A DNA stretch of 64,000 bases from Croceibacter atlanticus HTCC2559 (GTDB lineage: Bacteria > Bacteroidota > Bacteroidia > Flavobacteriales > Flavobacteriaceae), in NCBI RefSeq assembly GCF_000196315.1, contig NC_014230.1, forward strand, positions 186,001-250,000. The letters are read 5' to 3'. Both the position numbers and the translations under genes were made by a program. This document shows, piece by piece, positions 1-8,919 of the stretch (positions are counted from its first letter, which is position 1; the number at the start of each line of letters is the position of its first letter). The notes under the pieces are model-generated. The model was not told where the DNA came from, searched no databases, and saw only the letters and a program-made list of their open reading frames with translations.

Positions 1-192
1 TCTAAAAGAGAAGTTGGAATAGAAATTAAAAGTACTAAGTCTCATATTGTACAAAGACTATTTAAAAGTCTTAATTACGAGATCAAATACCTTGATAGAG
101 TAGTATTTGGAACTCTAACTAAAAAAGACTTGCCTCGTGGTATGTTTAGACACCTCACGAAGCAAGAAATAATTAATTTAGGAATGATTTAG
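1..192 (+). CDS. rluF: 23S rRNA pseudouridine synthase RluF-like, C-terminal fragment
   Basis: An open frame runs from the first base of the window to a TAG at 190-192 and encodes 63 residues. The text contains LDRVVFGTLTKKDLPRG followed by FRHLTKQEI, the typical C-terminal end of RsuA/RluB/RluE/RluF pseudouridine synthases, in which a LxRv.ig.ltl.dLp.G.wR.Lt.eE pattern closes the catalytic domain. The start and catalytic Asp lie outside the window. The enzyme would isomerise a uridine in 23S rRNA. RluF rather than another subfamily is inferred from my memory of Bacteroidota homologues. The stop overlaps the stop of the convergent PorP/SprF gene by four bases. Confidence 0.8.
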   Translation, partial: SKREVGIEIKSTKSHIVQRLFKSLNYEIKYLDRVVFGTLTKKDLPRGMFRHLTKQEIINLGMI

Positions 193-1196
193 TAATTAAT
201 TGCAGGACAGTTACAATCGTAACGATCTCTTCTTTCATTAAATTTAAATCCTATTGTTAACTGATGAAATCCTGAGTTACTTAACACTACAGAATTTGCT
301 TGATAACTATACGTGTAAGCAAACATAAAATTGTTATAGTCTACACCAACAAATGGGGTAATTAACTGAAGCTTTTGGTTACTTACCTCTACACCATCCT
401 GTGTAAACTCAGCGCCCTCAAAACTCCTTCTGTAAGATAAGCCTCCCCAAAGTCTACCAAAGTCCATAGCTTTATAAACTTTCATATTTAAATCTATACT
501 ACGCTCTTGTGTTTCATCTGTTGATTGAAACATAATTGATGGCTCATAACTCCAATCACTTCCATAAGGACTAATTGTATACCCTGCAGAAAGTAAATAA
601 CGTCTTTGGTTGTTAGATTCTAAATCTTCTGTAAATATATCTCTATTTGCAGGTAAGGCATTCTTAACTGTTAAATGAGAGAAAAAGTCTAAAAAGTAAT
701 ATGAAACACCAAAGTCTAAATTAAAATAAGTATCAGTTTGTTCTATTCCGGTAACAATAGGGTCAAACATTGTAAAAGTACTTTCATCCAAACGACCTTG
801 AATAGCACCTATACTTAATCCAAAAGATAATTGATTTAAATCAATTTCATTCCTAGATAATAATAAATGATATGCAAATGTTGCGTAAGCACCAGTTTGA
901 GAAAAGTTACCATTACTGTCGTTAAATAAAATACCACCGACACCAATTTTATCTGTGATTCGACCATTTAAAGATAGTGTTTGTAAACTCGGAGCATCTT
1001 CAACATCAAACCATTGTTGTCTAGCTGTCAATCTAACTTTACTTGCATTTGAAGCACCAGCCATAGACGGATGCAACAAATATAAATTATCAGTTAAATA
1101 ATCTGAATAAACAGGAATTCCTTCTTGTGCGTTCACAAAAAATGAACCTGATATTAGCATTAGTAAAGCTAATGCACTTTTAATTTGAGTTGTCAT
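189..1196 (-). CDS. PorP/SprF family type IX secretion outer-membrane protein
   Basis: This 335-residue protein has a signal peptide ending near NAQ (about residue 23) and then YSDYLTDNLYLLHPSMAGAS, the usual start of PorP/SprF proteins (TIGR03519). The rest looks like a beta-barrel with alternating aromatic strands and ends in an aromatic residue (Y). The gene lies 8 bp downstream of the 2364-residue adhesin gene on the same strand. Known of the family: type B C-terminal-domain cargo such as Flavobacterium SprB needs a cognate SprF, usually encoded directly downstream. I infer this protein is the dedicated partner for the upstream adhesin. Its base composition is AT-rich, unlike the 3' half of the adhesin gene beside it. 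Confidence 0.88.
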   Translation of the reverse strand: MTTQIKSALALLMLISGSFFVNAQEGIPVYSDYLTDNLYLLHPSMAGASNASKVRLTARQQWFDVEDAPSLQTLSLNGRITDKIGVGGILFNDSNGNFSQTGAYATFAYHLLLSRNEIDLNQLSFGLSIGAIQGRLDESTFTMFDPIVTGIEQTDTYFNLDFGVSYYFLDFFSHLTVKNALPANRDIFTEDLESNNQRRYLLSAGYTISPYGSDWSYEPSIMFQSTDETQERSIDLNMKVYKAMDFGRLWGGLSYRRSFEGAEFTQDGVEVSNQKLQLITPFVGVDYNNFMFAYTYSYQANSVVLSNSGFHQLTIGFKFNERRDRYDCNCPAINY

Positions 1197-1204
1197 ATAA
1201 AAAA

Positions 1205-4200
1205 TTATCGTTTCAATGTAAAGTTAGCTCTGAACTCCTGTATGGATCCGTCAGCCGGCTCCACGAACTCGACGCTGAACCAGTAATCGTCGCTAGGAAG
1301 CACACGACCGTTGAAGGTCCCGTCCCATCCGTTGCCCGTTGGACTCAACTGCTTGAGCAGCTTCCCATAGCGGTCAAAGATATAAATTTTAGCCGCAGGT
1401 TGCCCATCTATCCCTATGATATTCCAAGTGTCGTTGTAGCCATCTCCATTAGGGGTGAAGAACCTCGGGTAGTCTATGATCCCGAATGGGTCACCGACCT
1501 CGCCGCAGCCTTCCACATCCACAGCATAGCCTATATGGCTACCAGGACCCACACCAGTGAACACGTTGGAGGTCTGCAGCGGACCGTCATCTATCCTGTA
1601 GAGGTAATCCTCCAATGGTAATGGTTGCCCGTCCTGACCCAATGGTGTCACCGTCACCGTATACTCCGCCTCCTCGTTGAACGAGGTCTCCGTCACACTG
1701 GCATTGGCCGCGAACGGCGCAGAGCTTGGCGTGAAGGTCACCGTATAAGGATTGCCGTTCTCATCAAGACCGTTCTCACAGCTAGGCATTCCCGAGACCG
1801 GGTCATTAACCCTGGTGATCACCACACTGTAGGTGGTGGCCTGTGTAAGGCTGGTCACCGTATAGATCGCATCCTCGTTGCCGTCGCCATCTGCATCAAT
1901 ATTGTCAGGCGTCCAGTCATAGGTATACTCAAGTCCGTCTGTCGCACCAAGGTCATAACCGATATCAAACGGAGAGAGCACATTCCCCTGAGCGTCCGTA
2001 CACACGATATCGCCCTGAGGCATCTGAAGCGCAGCCGGAAGTACCGGAAGTGACTGTACCACAAGGTCGAACTCCACCGTACCGTCACTGCGGCAGCCCG
2101 TCACCGGATTGAAGAGCTCGGCGATGATCGTCTGGGGATTTACCGTATTGGTATACATCACGGCATCCGCAGCATCTATCTCGATACCTGCATCATAGTC
2201 CGCCTGGCTCGCATAGTACACAACCTCGGTGTCAGGATTCATCGATCCGTCTATCTGCCCGTCCCTAACCGTGAGGTCGAACATCGTGGAGGTGTCCTGG
2301 TCCATGGCGCTGTCTGCACACAGGAAGATATCATCCACATCTCCCATCACGAACTCCGGCTGCGTGTCCACCGTTATGGTCAGCTCCGCGAGGTTGTCGC
2401 TGTTGTAGCACTGTGTCATCGTCGTGTTGTCAACCACCCTGATATATACAGGATTGTTCACCGCCTCGCTGAACAGGAAGCCGTCAGGGATCGCATTGAC
2501 ACCCATGTCTGCCTCTGCCTGCGTGAAGTGATAGGTCACCGTGAAGTCTGCTATAGGTGTTGCCAACAGGTCTGGAACAAGGTTGTTGGTCACCTCCTGT
2601 GCATCGAAGGCCGTAATGCCCGGCGTGGTATCCTCAGGCTCGCAGAGTGCTGCCGTGTAGGACGTGTCCGTGAGTACTGGATTGGCGTTGACCACCACCT
2701 CGAAGCTTACAAGAACAGAGCAGGTATTGTTCTGGTTACCGTTCTCCACGCGTACCCATATCGTGCGAGTCACTGTATTGTATGCCGTCTCCTCTGCTGC
2801 AGGGATGGCGTTGATGTTGTCAAGGGCATCCTGCTCACTCAAGTGGTATGTCAAATCGACGTTCTCTCCCATCGCTATCACATCCCCACTTGCCGTAAGG
2901 TCGAAGTCAGCCATGGTGTCGATAATTCCGTCGCTGTCATCACAGGATTCCTGGTCAAGCTCTCCGTTCTCGTTGGTACTGCTAGGTGATGGTAACGGCA
3001 ATACCGTAAGGGTCATCGTCGTGGTATCGGAGCATTGCCCCATCGTGGCCGTGTCCACAACCTCAACGAAGATCGTCTGGTTGTTCTGCGTATTCTCATA
3101 CATCGCAGGATCCGCTATAGGATTGTCATTGTCCAGGTCTGCCTGACTCTCGTAGTAGTATACCTCTATGTTCGACAGTACCGGGCTTTGACCGGTGATC
3201 TCCTCGTCCTTCACCGTAAGGTCGAAGGTCGTGATCGCAGGGTCGTCATAGTCGTCATTACAGATCCTGAGTGCCGTAGGGGCATTCACCACGGGAAGGG
3301 CCTCAACCGTGATCTCGAAGCTGCCTACCGTCACACACTGGGTATCATCGCCCTCAAGGCGTATCCAGATGGTCTGAGGGTTGGTCTGGTTCTCGTACAT
3401 CTGTGGCATCGAGATCGGCATCGTGCCGTCCTCAGCCTCTGTCTCGCTCTCATGGTAGCTCACCGTCACATCCGGCTGGGTCGTGCCCAACGCATTAGGG
3501 GTGTTCTGGGTAAGGTCGAAGATCGCCTCGCCGTCCCCGTCGTCGTCACACTGGAATAGGTCATCCAGGCTCTCGATCTCAGGTGAGGCCGTCACGATCA
3601 GGTCAAGCTGGCGGATGGTCGTACAGCCAGTGATGTCATTCTCCGCTCGTATGTAGATATCATCGACGTTGGCCTCCGTGTTCTGGTAGGGCTGCGTCGT
3701 ATCGATCGCATCGGTGCCCATCTCCGCCTCGGCCATCGTCTCGTGGTAGGTGATGCTCACATCAGGCTCGTTGTTCAGTATCATCATCGTCTGGCTCTCA
3801 AGGTCGAACTCCTCCACGCCGTCATTGTCGATGTCGCAGAGCTCATACTCGAAGATCATATCGGCAATGCTCGGATTCGGGTTCACCACAAGGGTCAATG
3901 TCGTGAAGTTCTCACATCCGAACTCGTCCTCGACCCTCACCTCCAGGGTCTGAGGGTTTGCTATGTTAACATAGCTCTCAGGGTCTGCAATAGGGTTACC
4001 AGGGATGTCCGCCGTGGTCTCGTAGTAGAAGATATCAACATTGGCGTCGCCGTTGATCACCGTGTCCATCGTCGTCAGGTCGAACGTCGCGACCTCATCC
4101 TCGGTGTCCACGCCGGTCTCGTCATCACACACCTCAAGCTCTTCAGGCTGGTTCGCAGCCGGAAGGTCACGTACCCTGAGCTCAAGCTCTACGATGTTGT

Positions 4201-7200
4201 TGCAGTCGGCCATGTTCGATGGGTCCGTCACCCGGACGTAGATCGTCTGAGGGTTGCCCTGATTCGTATATGCCGTCGGGTTGCCGATGGCTCCCATATT
4301 GTCCATCGCCTGCATAAGTGTCTCGTGGTAGGTGATGTCGTAGAGTGCAGGGTCAAGACCGTCAAGGATCTGCATCTCTGCCTGCGTCAGGTCGAAGACT
4401 TCCTCGCCGTCACTGCCTAGATCACAAAGCACCAGCGGGTCTGGTGTCTCGAGAAGAGGACTGTCATAAACGATCAGCTCAAGCTCGGTGAAAAGAACGC
4501 AGCCATTGATGTCGTCCTCCACGCGAACATAAACCGTCTGGGTGTCCTCCATCACATTGCCGTAGGGACTCGAAAGGTCATTGACACCATTGATGGCGTC
4601 GCTCTGGGTTGGGTGGAACGTCACAACAAGGTCAGGGTTGCCGAGGGCTATGCCATTGCTCGTGCTGTCAAGGTCGAACTCGGAGAAACCGTCGTTGTCC
4701 GTGTCACACACCTCCAAAGGCTCTGGATCCTGGATAGGTGCGCTTGGGGTAGTCTCTAGTTGAAAAGATGCCGTTAAATAACATGTTGTATTTTCATCAT
4801 TTTCTACTCTTACAAACACAGTTTGAGGGTTTGTAGTATTAGTGTATGCTGTCGGGTCTGGTATACTGGTATCATTTGTATCCGCGCCTGCTTGTGTATC
4901 GTGATAGGTAACTGTGTATAAAAACGGATCTTGCCCAGCTAAAACACTGTTGTCATTATTAGTTAAATTAAATTCTGCAAAACCACCTGTCCCCTCATCA
5001 CATGCAAAAAGATCATCTGGCTCCCCAATAGCAACAGAGAAAGATTCGATTTGAAAACTTACTGTTTCATAACATTCTGGAGAGGCTGTATTTTGAATTC
5101 TTATATAAATTATCTGCGGATTGGATAATGCAGTATAATTAGTAGTATTTCCAATTGGTGCATTAGGCGTGTCTGCATCTAATTGACTTTCATAATATGT
5201 TACATCATAACTATTAGGGTCTTGCGCTCCCAAAACTATAGGTGTATTTGTCTCTAAATTAAAAAATGCGTTACCCATTGCATCTTCACACTCTTCTAAA
5301 TCTTGAGGAGCTGCAGCAACTGAAGGTCTATCATTTACAATAAGCTGAAAGCTAGTGGTGTCATAACAACTAGAGTCTATATTGTTTTCAATACGCACAA
5401 AAATGGTCTCAGGATTAGACATATTAGGGTATGCCGTAGGATCTTCTACTATTGGAATATTAGCATCTGCATCTGCTTGAGAATTATGATATGTGATTGA
5501 AAACTGAGTTGCATCTTGACCTCCTAATACATCACCTTCAACCTGAGTTAAATCAAATAATTGAGATGGACCTCCTGTTGAACATTGTTCAAGGTTTGGA
5601 GGCATATTAGCAATTGGAGTATCATTTACTGTTAAGGTAAAAGTATCAGTAACAAAACAATCTACAGATGAGTTTTCTTCTACTCTCACAAAAATTGTTT
5701 GAGGGTTAGAAGTATTTTGATAGGCTGTAGGGTCTCCCGCAATAGCAACATCATTATCTGCGTCTGCCTGACTAGAATGGTATGTTACTGTGTAATTATT
5801 AGGATCTTGACCATTTAAAGCTTCATCATCATTTTGAGTTAAATCGAAAGTTGAAGTGCCTGGCCCATCTGACTCACATTGAGCAAAATCTTCCAACTCT
5901 CCTATAGATACTTCAAAGCTTGAAATTACAAAACTATTAGTATCGAAACATTCTCCAGAATTTGCATCTTCTATTCTTACAAAAATTGTTTGAGGGTTAG
6001 ATCCTGCTGTGTAACTAGTTGCATTAGGAATTATCGGCGTTCCTAAATCTGCATCTGCTTGAGATTCGTGATATGTTATAGTAACATCTGAAGCTGTTTG
6101 AGCTCCAAGAACATCATCATCATTCTCTGTAAGGTCAAAAGTTATTCCTCCACCTGTAGAGCATAGCTCAATATCTTGTGGCTCATTTGCAATAGGTTGA
6201 ACATTTACAATTAAAGAAAACCTACCTGTATCGTAACAATCAACATTTAAATTATTTTCGACACGTACATAAATTAATTCTGGGTTTGCAGTATTCAAAT
6301 ATGCATTAGGCGTAAGAATACTAGGCGTTCCTGCATCTGCATTAGCTTGAGTAGTATGATATGTTACTGTAAAATCATTAGGATCTTGCCCATTTAATGC
6401 ATTTAATTCGTTCTCTGTTAAATCAAATAAAGATGTATCTGGAGTTCCATTATCACATTGCGTTAGATCATCTAAAAGGCCAACTTCTGCAGTAAATGAT
6501 GAAATTGTAAACGAAGCAGTATCATAACAATTTCCCGATGTTGCATCTTCTATCCTTACAAAAATAGTTTGTGGGTTTGATGATGGCGTGAACATTGTCG
6601 GATCTGCAATTAACGGCATACCCATATCTGCATCTGCTTGAGATTCATGATATGTAATTGTATAATCTGCAGCAGTTTGGGTTCCTAGCACATCATCATC
6701 ATTCTCTGTTAAATCAACTACTATAGGTGATATTTCATTACATAAAACAATGTCTTGTGGCATATTAGCTACAGGAGTAGGTAATACATCTATACATACT
6801 GTCTCTGTATACGTACAACCATAATCATCTTCAGCTATGTAAGTATAACAATTTTGCCCTACTGTATCTGGCTCAACTGTAATAACATTACCATTTGTTG
6901 CTACAATTGTTGGATCTGCTTGCCATTCTTCATTGGTTATTACTGGTGTAAAAGATTGGTCTGGTGGAACAATACTTGAATCAAAATCTAAAAACCATTC
7001 AAAAATGTAACCGTCATCAAGAGTTATATTATCTGTGATAGTTAAACACCAGTCACCATTAAGAGTAGAGCCTAACAAATCAGTGAATGGTTCATCTGTC
7101 ATATAAGTTCCTGGCGTAATACTAGTTCCACTTGGACAACCACCGTCTGTAGGTGCTCCTGTTAAATCTACTGTTGCATTAGGGTCAAAACAATATTGTC

Positions 7201-8299
7201 TACCAGTACCTGGACCAGAAGTAGTATCATCTATAGGACACCCTAAAAAAGTGCCGCCTCCAGCTTGTTGTCTTATAAAAATTGACTCACCACTTGGACT
7301 GGTTAGCTCTATATCTAAATCTCCTATATAGGAATGCTCCATGTTTATACAAACCTGAAGAAAATTACTAATATCATCTAGTGTTTGCCCATCGTTAAAA
7401 CAATCTACTGTTATACAAGTTTCATAGGAAACTCCATCTCCATCTGGTAAAAATGTAGTACCCGCAACCGGTGGTGTGCATTCCACTGTAAAATCAACAG
7501 GGCTTACATTTCCTGTAATATCAGTAGTTTCACCTATACAAATTTCAGAATCCGCAGCAGAAGTACCTGTAAAATCTGGTTCTGTAGCTACTTGAATAAC
7601 TTGTGTAGCAGGCATTACACTCGTACAGTTATATTGGTCTGTAATAGACAGTATTACTTCATAACCTCCACTTGCTGCATAGGTATGAGTTACTGTTTCT
7701 CCCACAGCGGTAGTACCATCACCAAATGCCCAGTTAAACACAGGATTTTCATCATACCCTTCTGAAAAAGTTCCGCTTCCAGTAAGTGTTAATTCATCTC
7801 CTAAACAAGTTCGATATATATCATTGACAAATACTGATGGTGTAACAGAGTCTATCTGTGGTGTTATAATTTGACAAGGTACATAACAAGACACTTCTGC
7901 TTCCCATCCAGGTGCATTTCCAGTTGGGTTTGATATATACTCAACCGTTAAACAACCTGTAGGGTTTAAAGAAGATGCTACAACAGTGAAAGGATCCATT
8001 ATATTCCCTGAATACATTCCAATTACAGGAGCTGTTGTATCATCTCCATCATATATTGTCATTATATCAACATTCTGTTGAGTTTGAAAAAATGTAAAAT
8101 CAAATTGAATAGCACCTTCTGCAAAATCTGGACAAAATGTATATATTAAATTTTCATTAGATTGAGGTGCTCCACTTGGCCCACCAGAATCATAAAACAT
8201 ACCAGTACATTGTGAAGATGAACCGTTTTGCATATTTACATCCTGTGCATTACATATAAATGTGAAACATAAAAATAGTAAGGGTAGTAATTTCTTCAT
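1205..8299 (-). CDS. Giant T9SS adhesin with CUB, PKD, P-domain-like and 16 tandem repeats, type B sorting domain
   Basis: The 2364-residue protein has a signal peptide (residues 1-19, ending NAQ), a CUB-like domain (about 25-140), a PKD domain (about 150-240, with FGDGTTAVGETVTHTY), and a proprotein-convertase P-like domain (about 290-440). From about residue 510 to 2060 there are sixteen repeats of 85-100 residues, each with a Cys near the start, FDLT, a VTYHESQADAD-like strand, a NPQTIFVRVE-like strand and a second Cys. The last ~89 residues (FFTPNGDGYNDTWNI...FDRYGKLL) are the gliding-motility C-terminal domain of T9SS type B cargo. It is probably exported and surface-attached. Residues after about 1183 are encoded by GC-rich DNA (34/60 G+C counted at 3001-3060, against 23/60 at 5521-5580), so the gene looks mosaic. 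Confidence 0.93.
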   Translation of the reverse strand: MKKLLPLLFLCFTFICNAQDVNMQNGSSSQCTGMFYDSGGPSGAPQSNENLIYTFCPDFAEGAIQFDFTFFQTQQNVDIMTIYDGDDTTAPVIGMYSGNIMDPFTVVASSLNPTGCLTVEYISNPTGNAPGWEAEVSCYVPCQIITPQIDSVTPSVFVNDIYRTCLGDELTLTGSGTFSEGYDENPVFNWAFGDGTTAVGETVTHTYAASGGYEVILSITDQYNCTSVMPATQVIQVATEPDFTGTSAADSEICIGETTDITGNVSPVDFTVECTPPVAGTTFLPDGDGVSYETCITVDCFNDGQTLDDISNFLQVCINMEHSYIGDLDIELTSPSGESIFIRQQAGGGTFLGCPIDDTTSGPGTGRQYCFDPNATVDLTGAPTDGGCPSGTSITPGTYMTDEPFTDLLGSTLNGDWCLTITDNITLDDGYIFEWFLDFDSSIVPPDQSFTPVITNEEWQADPTIVATNGNVITVEPDTVGQNCYTYIAEDDYGCTYTETVCIDVLPTPVANMPQDIVLCNEISPIVVDLTENDDDVLGTQTAADYTITYHESQADADMGMPLIADPTMFTPSSNPQTIFVRIEDATSGNCYDTASFTISSFTAEVGLLDDLTQCDNGTPDTSLFDLTENELNALNGQDPNDFTVTYHTTQANADAGTPSILTPNAYLNTANPELIYVRVENNLNVDCYDTGRFSLIVNVQPIANEPQDIELCSTGGGITFDLTENDDDVLGAQTASDVTITYHESQADADLGTPIIPNATSYTAGSNPQTIFVRIEDANSGECFDTNSFVISSFEVSIGELEDFAQCESDGPGTSTFDLTQNDDEALNGQDPNNYTVTYHSSQADADNDVAIAGDPTAYQNTSNPQTIFVRVEENSSVDCFVTDTFTLTVNDTPIANMPPNLEQCSTGGPSQLFDLTQVEGDVLGGQDATQFSITYHNSQADADANIPIVEDPTAYPNMSNPETIFVRIENNIDSSCYDTTSFQLIVNDRPSVAAAPQDLEECEDAMGNAFFNLETNTPIVLGAQDPNSYDVTYYESQLDADTPNAPIGNTTNYTALSNPQIIYIRIQNTASPECYETVSFQIESFSVAIGEPDDLFACDEGTGGFAEFNLTNNDNSVLAGQDPFLYTVTYHDTQAGADTNDTSIPDPTAYTNTTNPQTVFVRVENDENTTCYLTASFQLETTPSAPIQDPEPLEVCDTDNDGFSEFDLDSTSNGIALGNPDLVVTFHPTQSDAINGVNDLSSPYGNVMEDTQTVYVRVEDDINGCVLFTELELIVYDSPLLETPDPLVLCDLGSDGEEVFDLTQAEMQILDGLDPALYDITYHETLMQAMDNMGAIGNPTAYTNQGNPQTIYVRVTDPSNMADCNNIVELELRVRDLPAANQPEELEVCDDETGVDTEDEVATFDLTTMDTVINGDANVDIFYYETTADIPGNPIADPESYVNIANPQTLEVRVEDEFGCENFTTLTLVVNPNPSIADMIFEYELCDIDNDGVEEFDLESQTMMILNNEPDVSITYHETMAEAEMGTDAIDTTQPYQNTEANVDDIYIRAENDITGCTTIRQLDLIVTASPEIESLDDLFQCDDDGDGEAIFDLTQNTPNALGTTQPDVTVSYHESETEAEDGTMPISMPQMYENQTNPQTIWIRLEGDDTQCVTVGSFEITVEALPVVNAPTALRICNDDYDDPAITTFDLTVKDEEITGQSPVLSNIEVYYYESQADLDNDNPIADPAMYENTQNNQTIFVEVVDTATMGQCSDTTTMTLTVLPLPSPSSTNENGELDQESCDDSDGIIDTMADFDLTASGDVIAMGENVDLTYHLSEQDALDNINAIPAAEETAYNTVTRTIWVRVENGNQNNTCSVLVSFEVVVNANPVLTDTSYTAALCEPEDTTPGITAFDAQEVTNNLVPDLLATPIADFTVTYHFTQAEADMGVNAIPDGFLFSEAVNNPVYIRVVDNTTMTQCYNSDNLAELTITVDTQPEFVMGDVDDIFLCADSAMDQDTSTMFDLTVRDGQIDGSMNPDTEVVYYASQADYDAGIEIDAADAVMYTNTVNPQTIIAELFNPVTGCRSDGTVEFDLVVQSLPVLPAALQMPQGDIVCTDAQGNVLSPFDIGYDLGATDGLEYTYDWTPDNIDADGDGNEDAIYTVTSLTQATTYSVVITRVNDPVSGMPSCENGLDENGNPYTVTFTPSSAPFAANASVTETSFNEEAEYTVTVTPLGQDGQPLPLEDYLYRIDDGPLQTSNVFTGVGPGSHIGYAVDVEGCGEVGDPFGIIDYPRFFTPNGDGYNDTWNIIGIDGQPAAKIYIFDRYGKLLKQLSPTGNGWDGTFNGRVLPSDDYWFSVEFVEPADGSIQEFRANFTLKR
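1215..4755 (-). other. GC-rich segment inside the adhesin gene (probable recombinant tract)
   Basis: From about 1215-1230 to about 4740-4760 the base composition is clearly higher in G+C than in everything around it, with sharp edges at both ends. The upper edge falls at the join between repeats 7 and 8 of the adhesin; the lower edge almost coincides with the stop codon. The frame stays open across the join. The many long plus-strand shadow frames in this stretch are a side effect of the composition. I infer replacement of the 3' half of the gene by homologous DNA from a higher-GC relative; the edges are read by eye. Confidence 0.75.
4756..6780 (-). repeat. Repeats 1-7 of the adhesin (AT-rich subfamily)
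   Basis: Seven consecutive coding repeats of about 270-290 bases encode units with a Cys at the start, FDLTxND, an ITYHESQADAD-like strand, NPQTIFVRIE and a second Cys. Repeats 1 and 3, and repeats 2 and 4, are closest to each other (endings SFxISS versus xFxLxVN), which suggests that a two-repeat unit was duplicated. The DNA is AT-rich and codes like the neighbouring genes. Boundaries are approximate. Confidence 0.75.
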
Positions 8300-8302
8300 A
8301 GT

Positions 8303-8761
8303 CTATCTTTCAGTAGTGTTGTTTACTTCTTGGGGAAATACAATAAGTAATAAATTTTGATTATCTATTTTATAATAATGTGGCTTTACATCATACCAAT
8401 TAATATTATATATTAATGGATTAAAATTAGTTAGATTAAAGCTTAACGGTTTCTTTAACGATGCATTGAATGTATTAAACACCGGCACTTCAGAAAGATA
8501 AACCTCATCTTCTATTTTATTTAAAATGTCTTTGTCTGAAGTGACAACAATTCTTTTTTGAAGCAGATTCTTAATAAAATTATAACGTGCTTTTCTGTTA
8601 AATATTTCTTTTTCAGAATTTTCACTATAAACTTCCTCTACTAAAGTAACCACCTGAGAGTCTGATGGTATCTTATATATATTGTTAATTTGCGCACTAA
8701 CACCTAAGTTTATTAACACAAAACAAATTAACACCCAATACTTAGGAGTAATATTCTTCAT
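8303..8761 (-). CDS. Small exported protein of unknown function upstream of the adhesin
   Basis: I do not recognise this 152-residue protein. It begins with a good signal peptide (residues 1-24, hydrophobic VLICFVLINLG, ending SAQ), so it should leave the cytoplasm. The mature part is mixed charged and hydrophobic, with no cysteines after the signal and no motif I know; it contains two stretches that could form strands (SFNLTNFNPLIYNINWYDV and YYKIDNQNLLLIVFPQ). Its stop is only 3 bases before the start of the giant adhesin, so the two are almost surely co-transcribed with the PorP/SprF gene. A role in adhesin export or anchoring is possible but is inference from position only. Confidence 0.75.
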   Translation of the reverse strand: MKNITPKYWVLICFVLINLGVSAQINNIYKIPSDSQVVTLVEEVYSENSEKEIFNRKARYNFIKNLLQKRIVVTSDKDILNKIEDEVYLSEVPVFNTFNASLKKPLSFNLTNFNPLIYNINWYDVKPHYYKIDNQNLLLIVFPQEVNNTTER

Positions 8762-8875
8762 AAGTCTTATTTATCCGTTAAGTGCGGAAAAGTACTAAAA
8801 TTCTGTAAAAATTGTGTTAAATAAGATAGAAAATGGTCAATTAATTATCTCTAGTGATTTCATGTAATTAATCAG

Positions 8876-8883
8876 TATCTTTG
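8876..8883 (+). promoter_or_regulatory. folE promoter -7 box
   Basis: TATCTTTG matches the Bacteroidota sigma-70 -7 consensus TAnnTTTG and lies 36 bases before the folE ATG. I see no clear -33 TTG at the usual spacing. Confidence 0.6.
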
Positions 8884-8919
8884 CACCCTTAATATTTATA
8901 TAAAGTTGGTTGTAAATTT

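Noticed and set aside
1190-4763. Several long plus-strand open frames (1190-1621, 1625-2053, 2528-2989, 3035-3559, 3743-4420) opposite the adhesin gene
   Set aside because: They lie in the GC-rich tract, where stop codons are rare by composition. Their proteins are rich in Arg, His and Val with no known motif, and the opposite strand has a long, clearly meaningful repeat protein.
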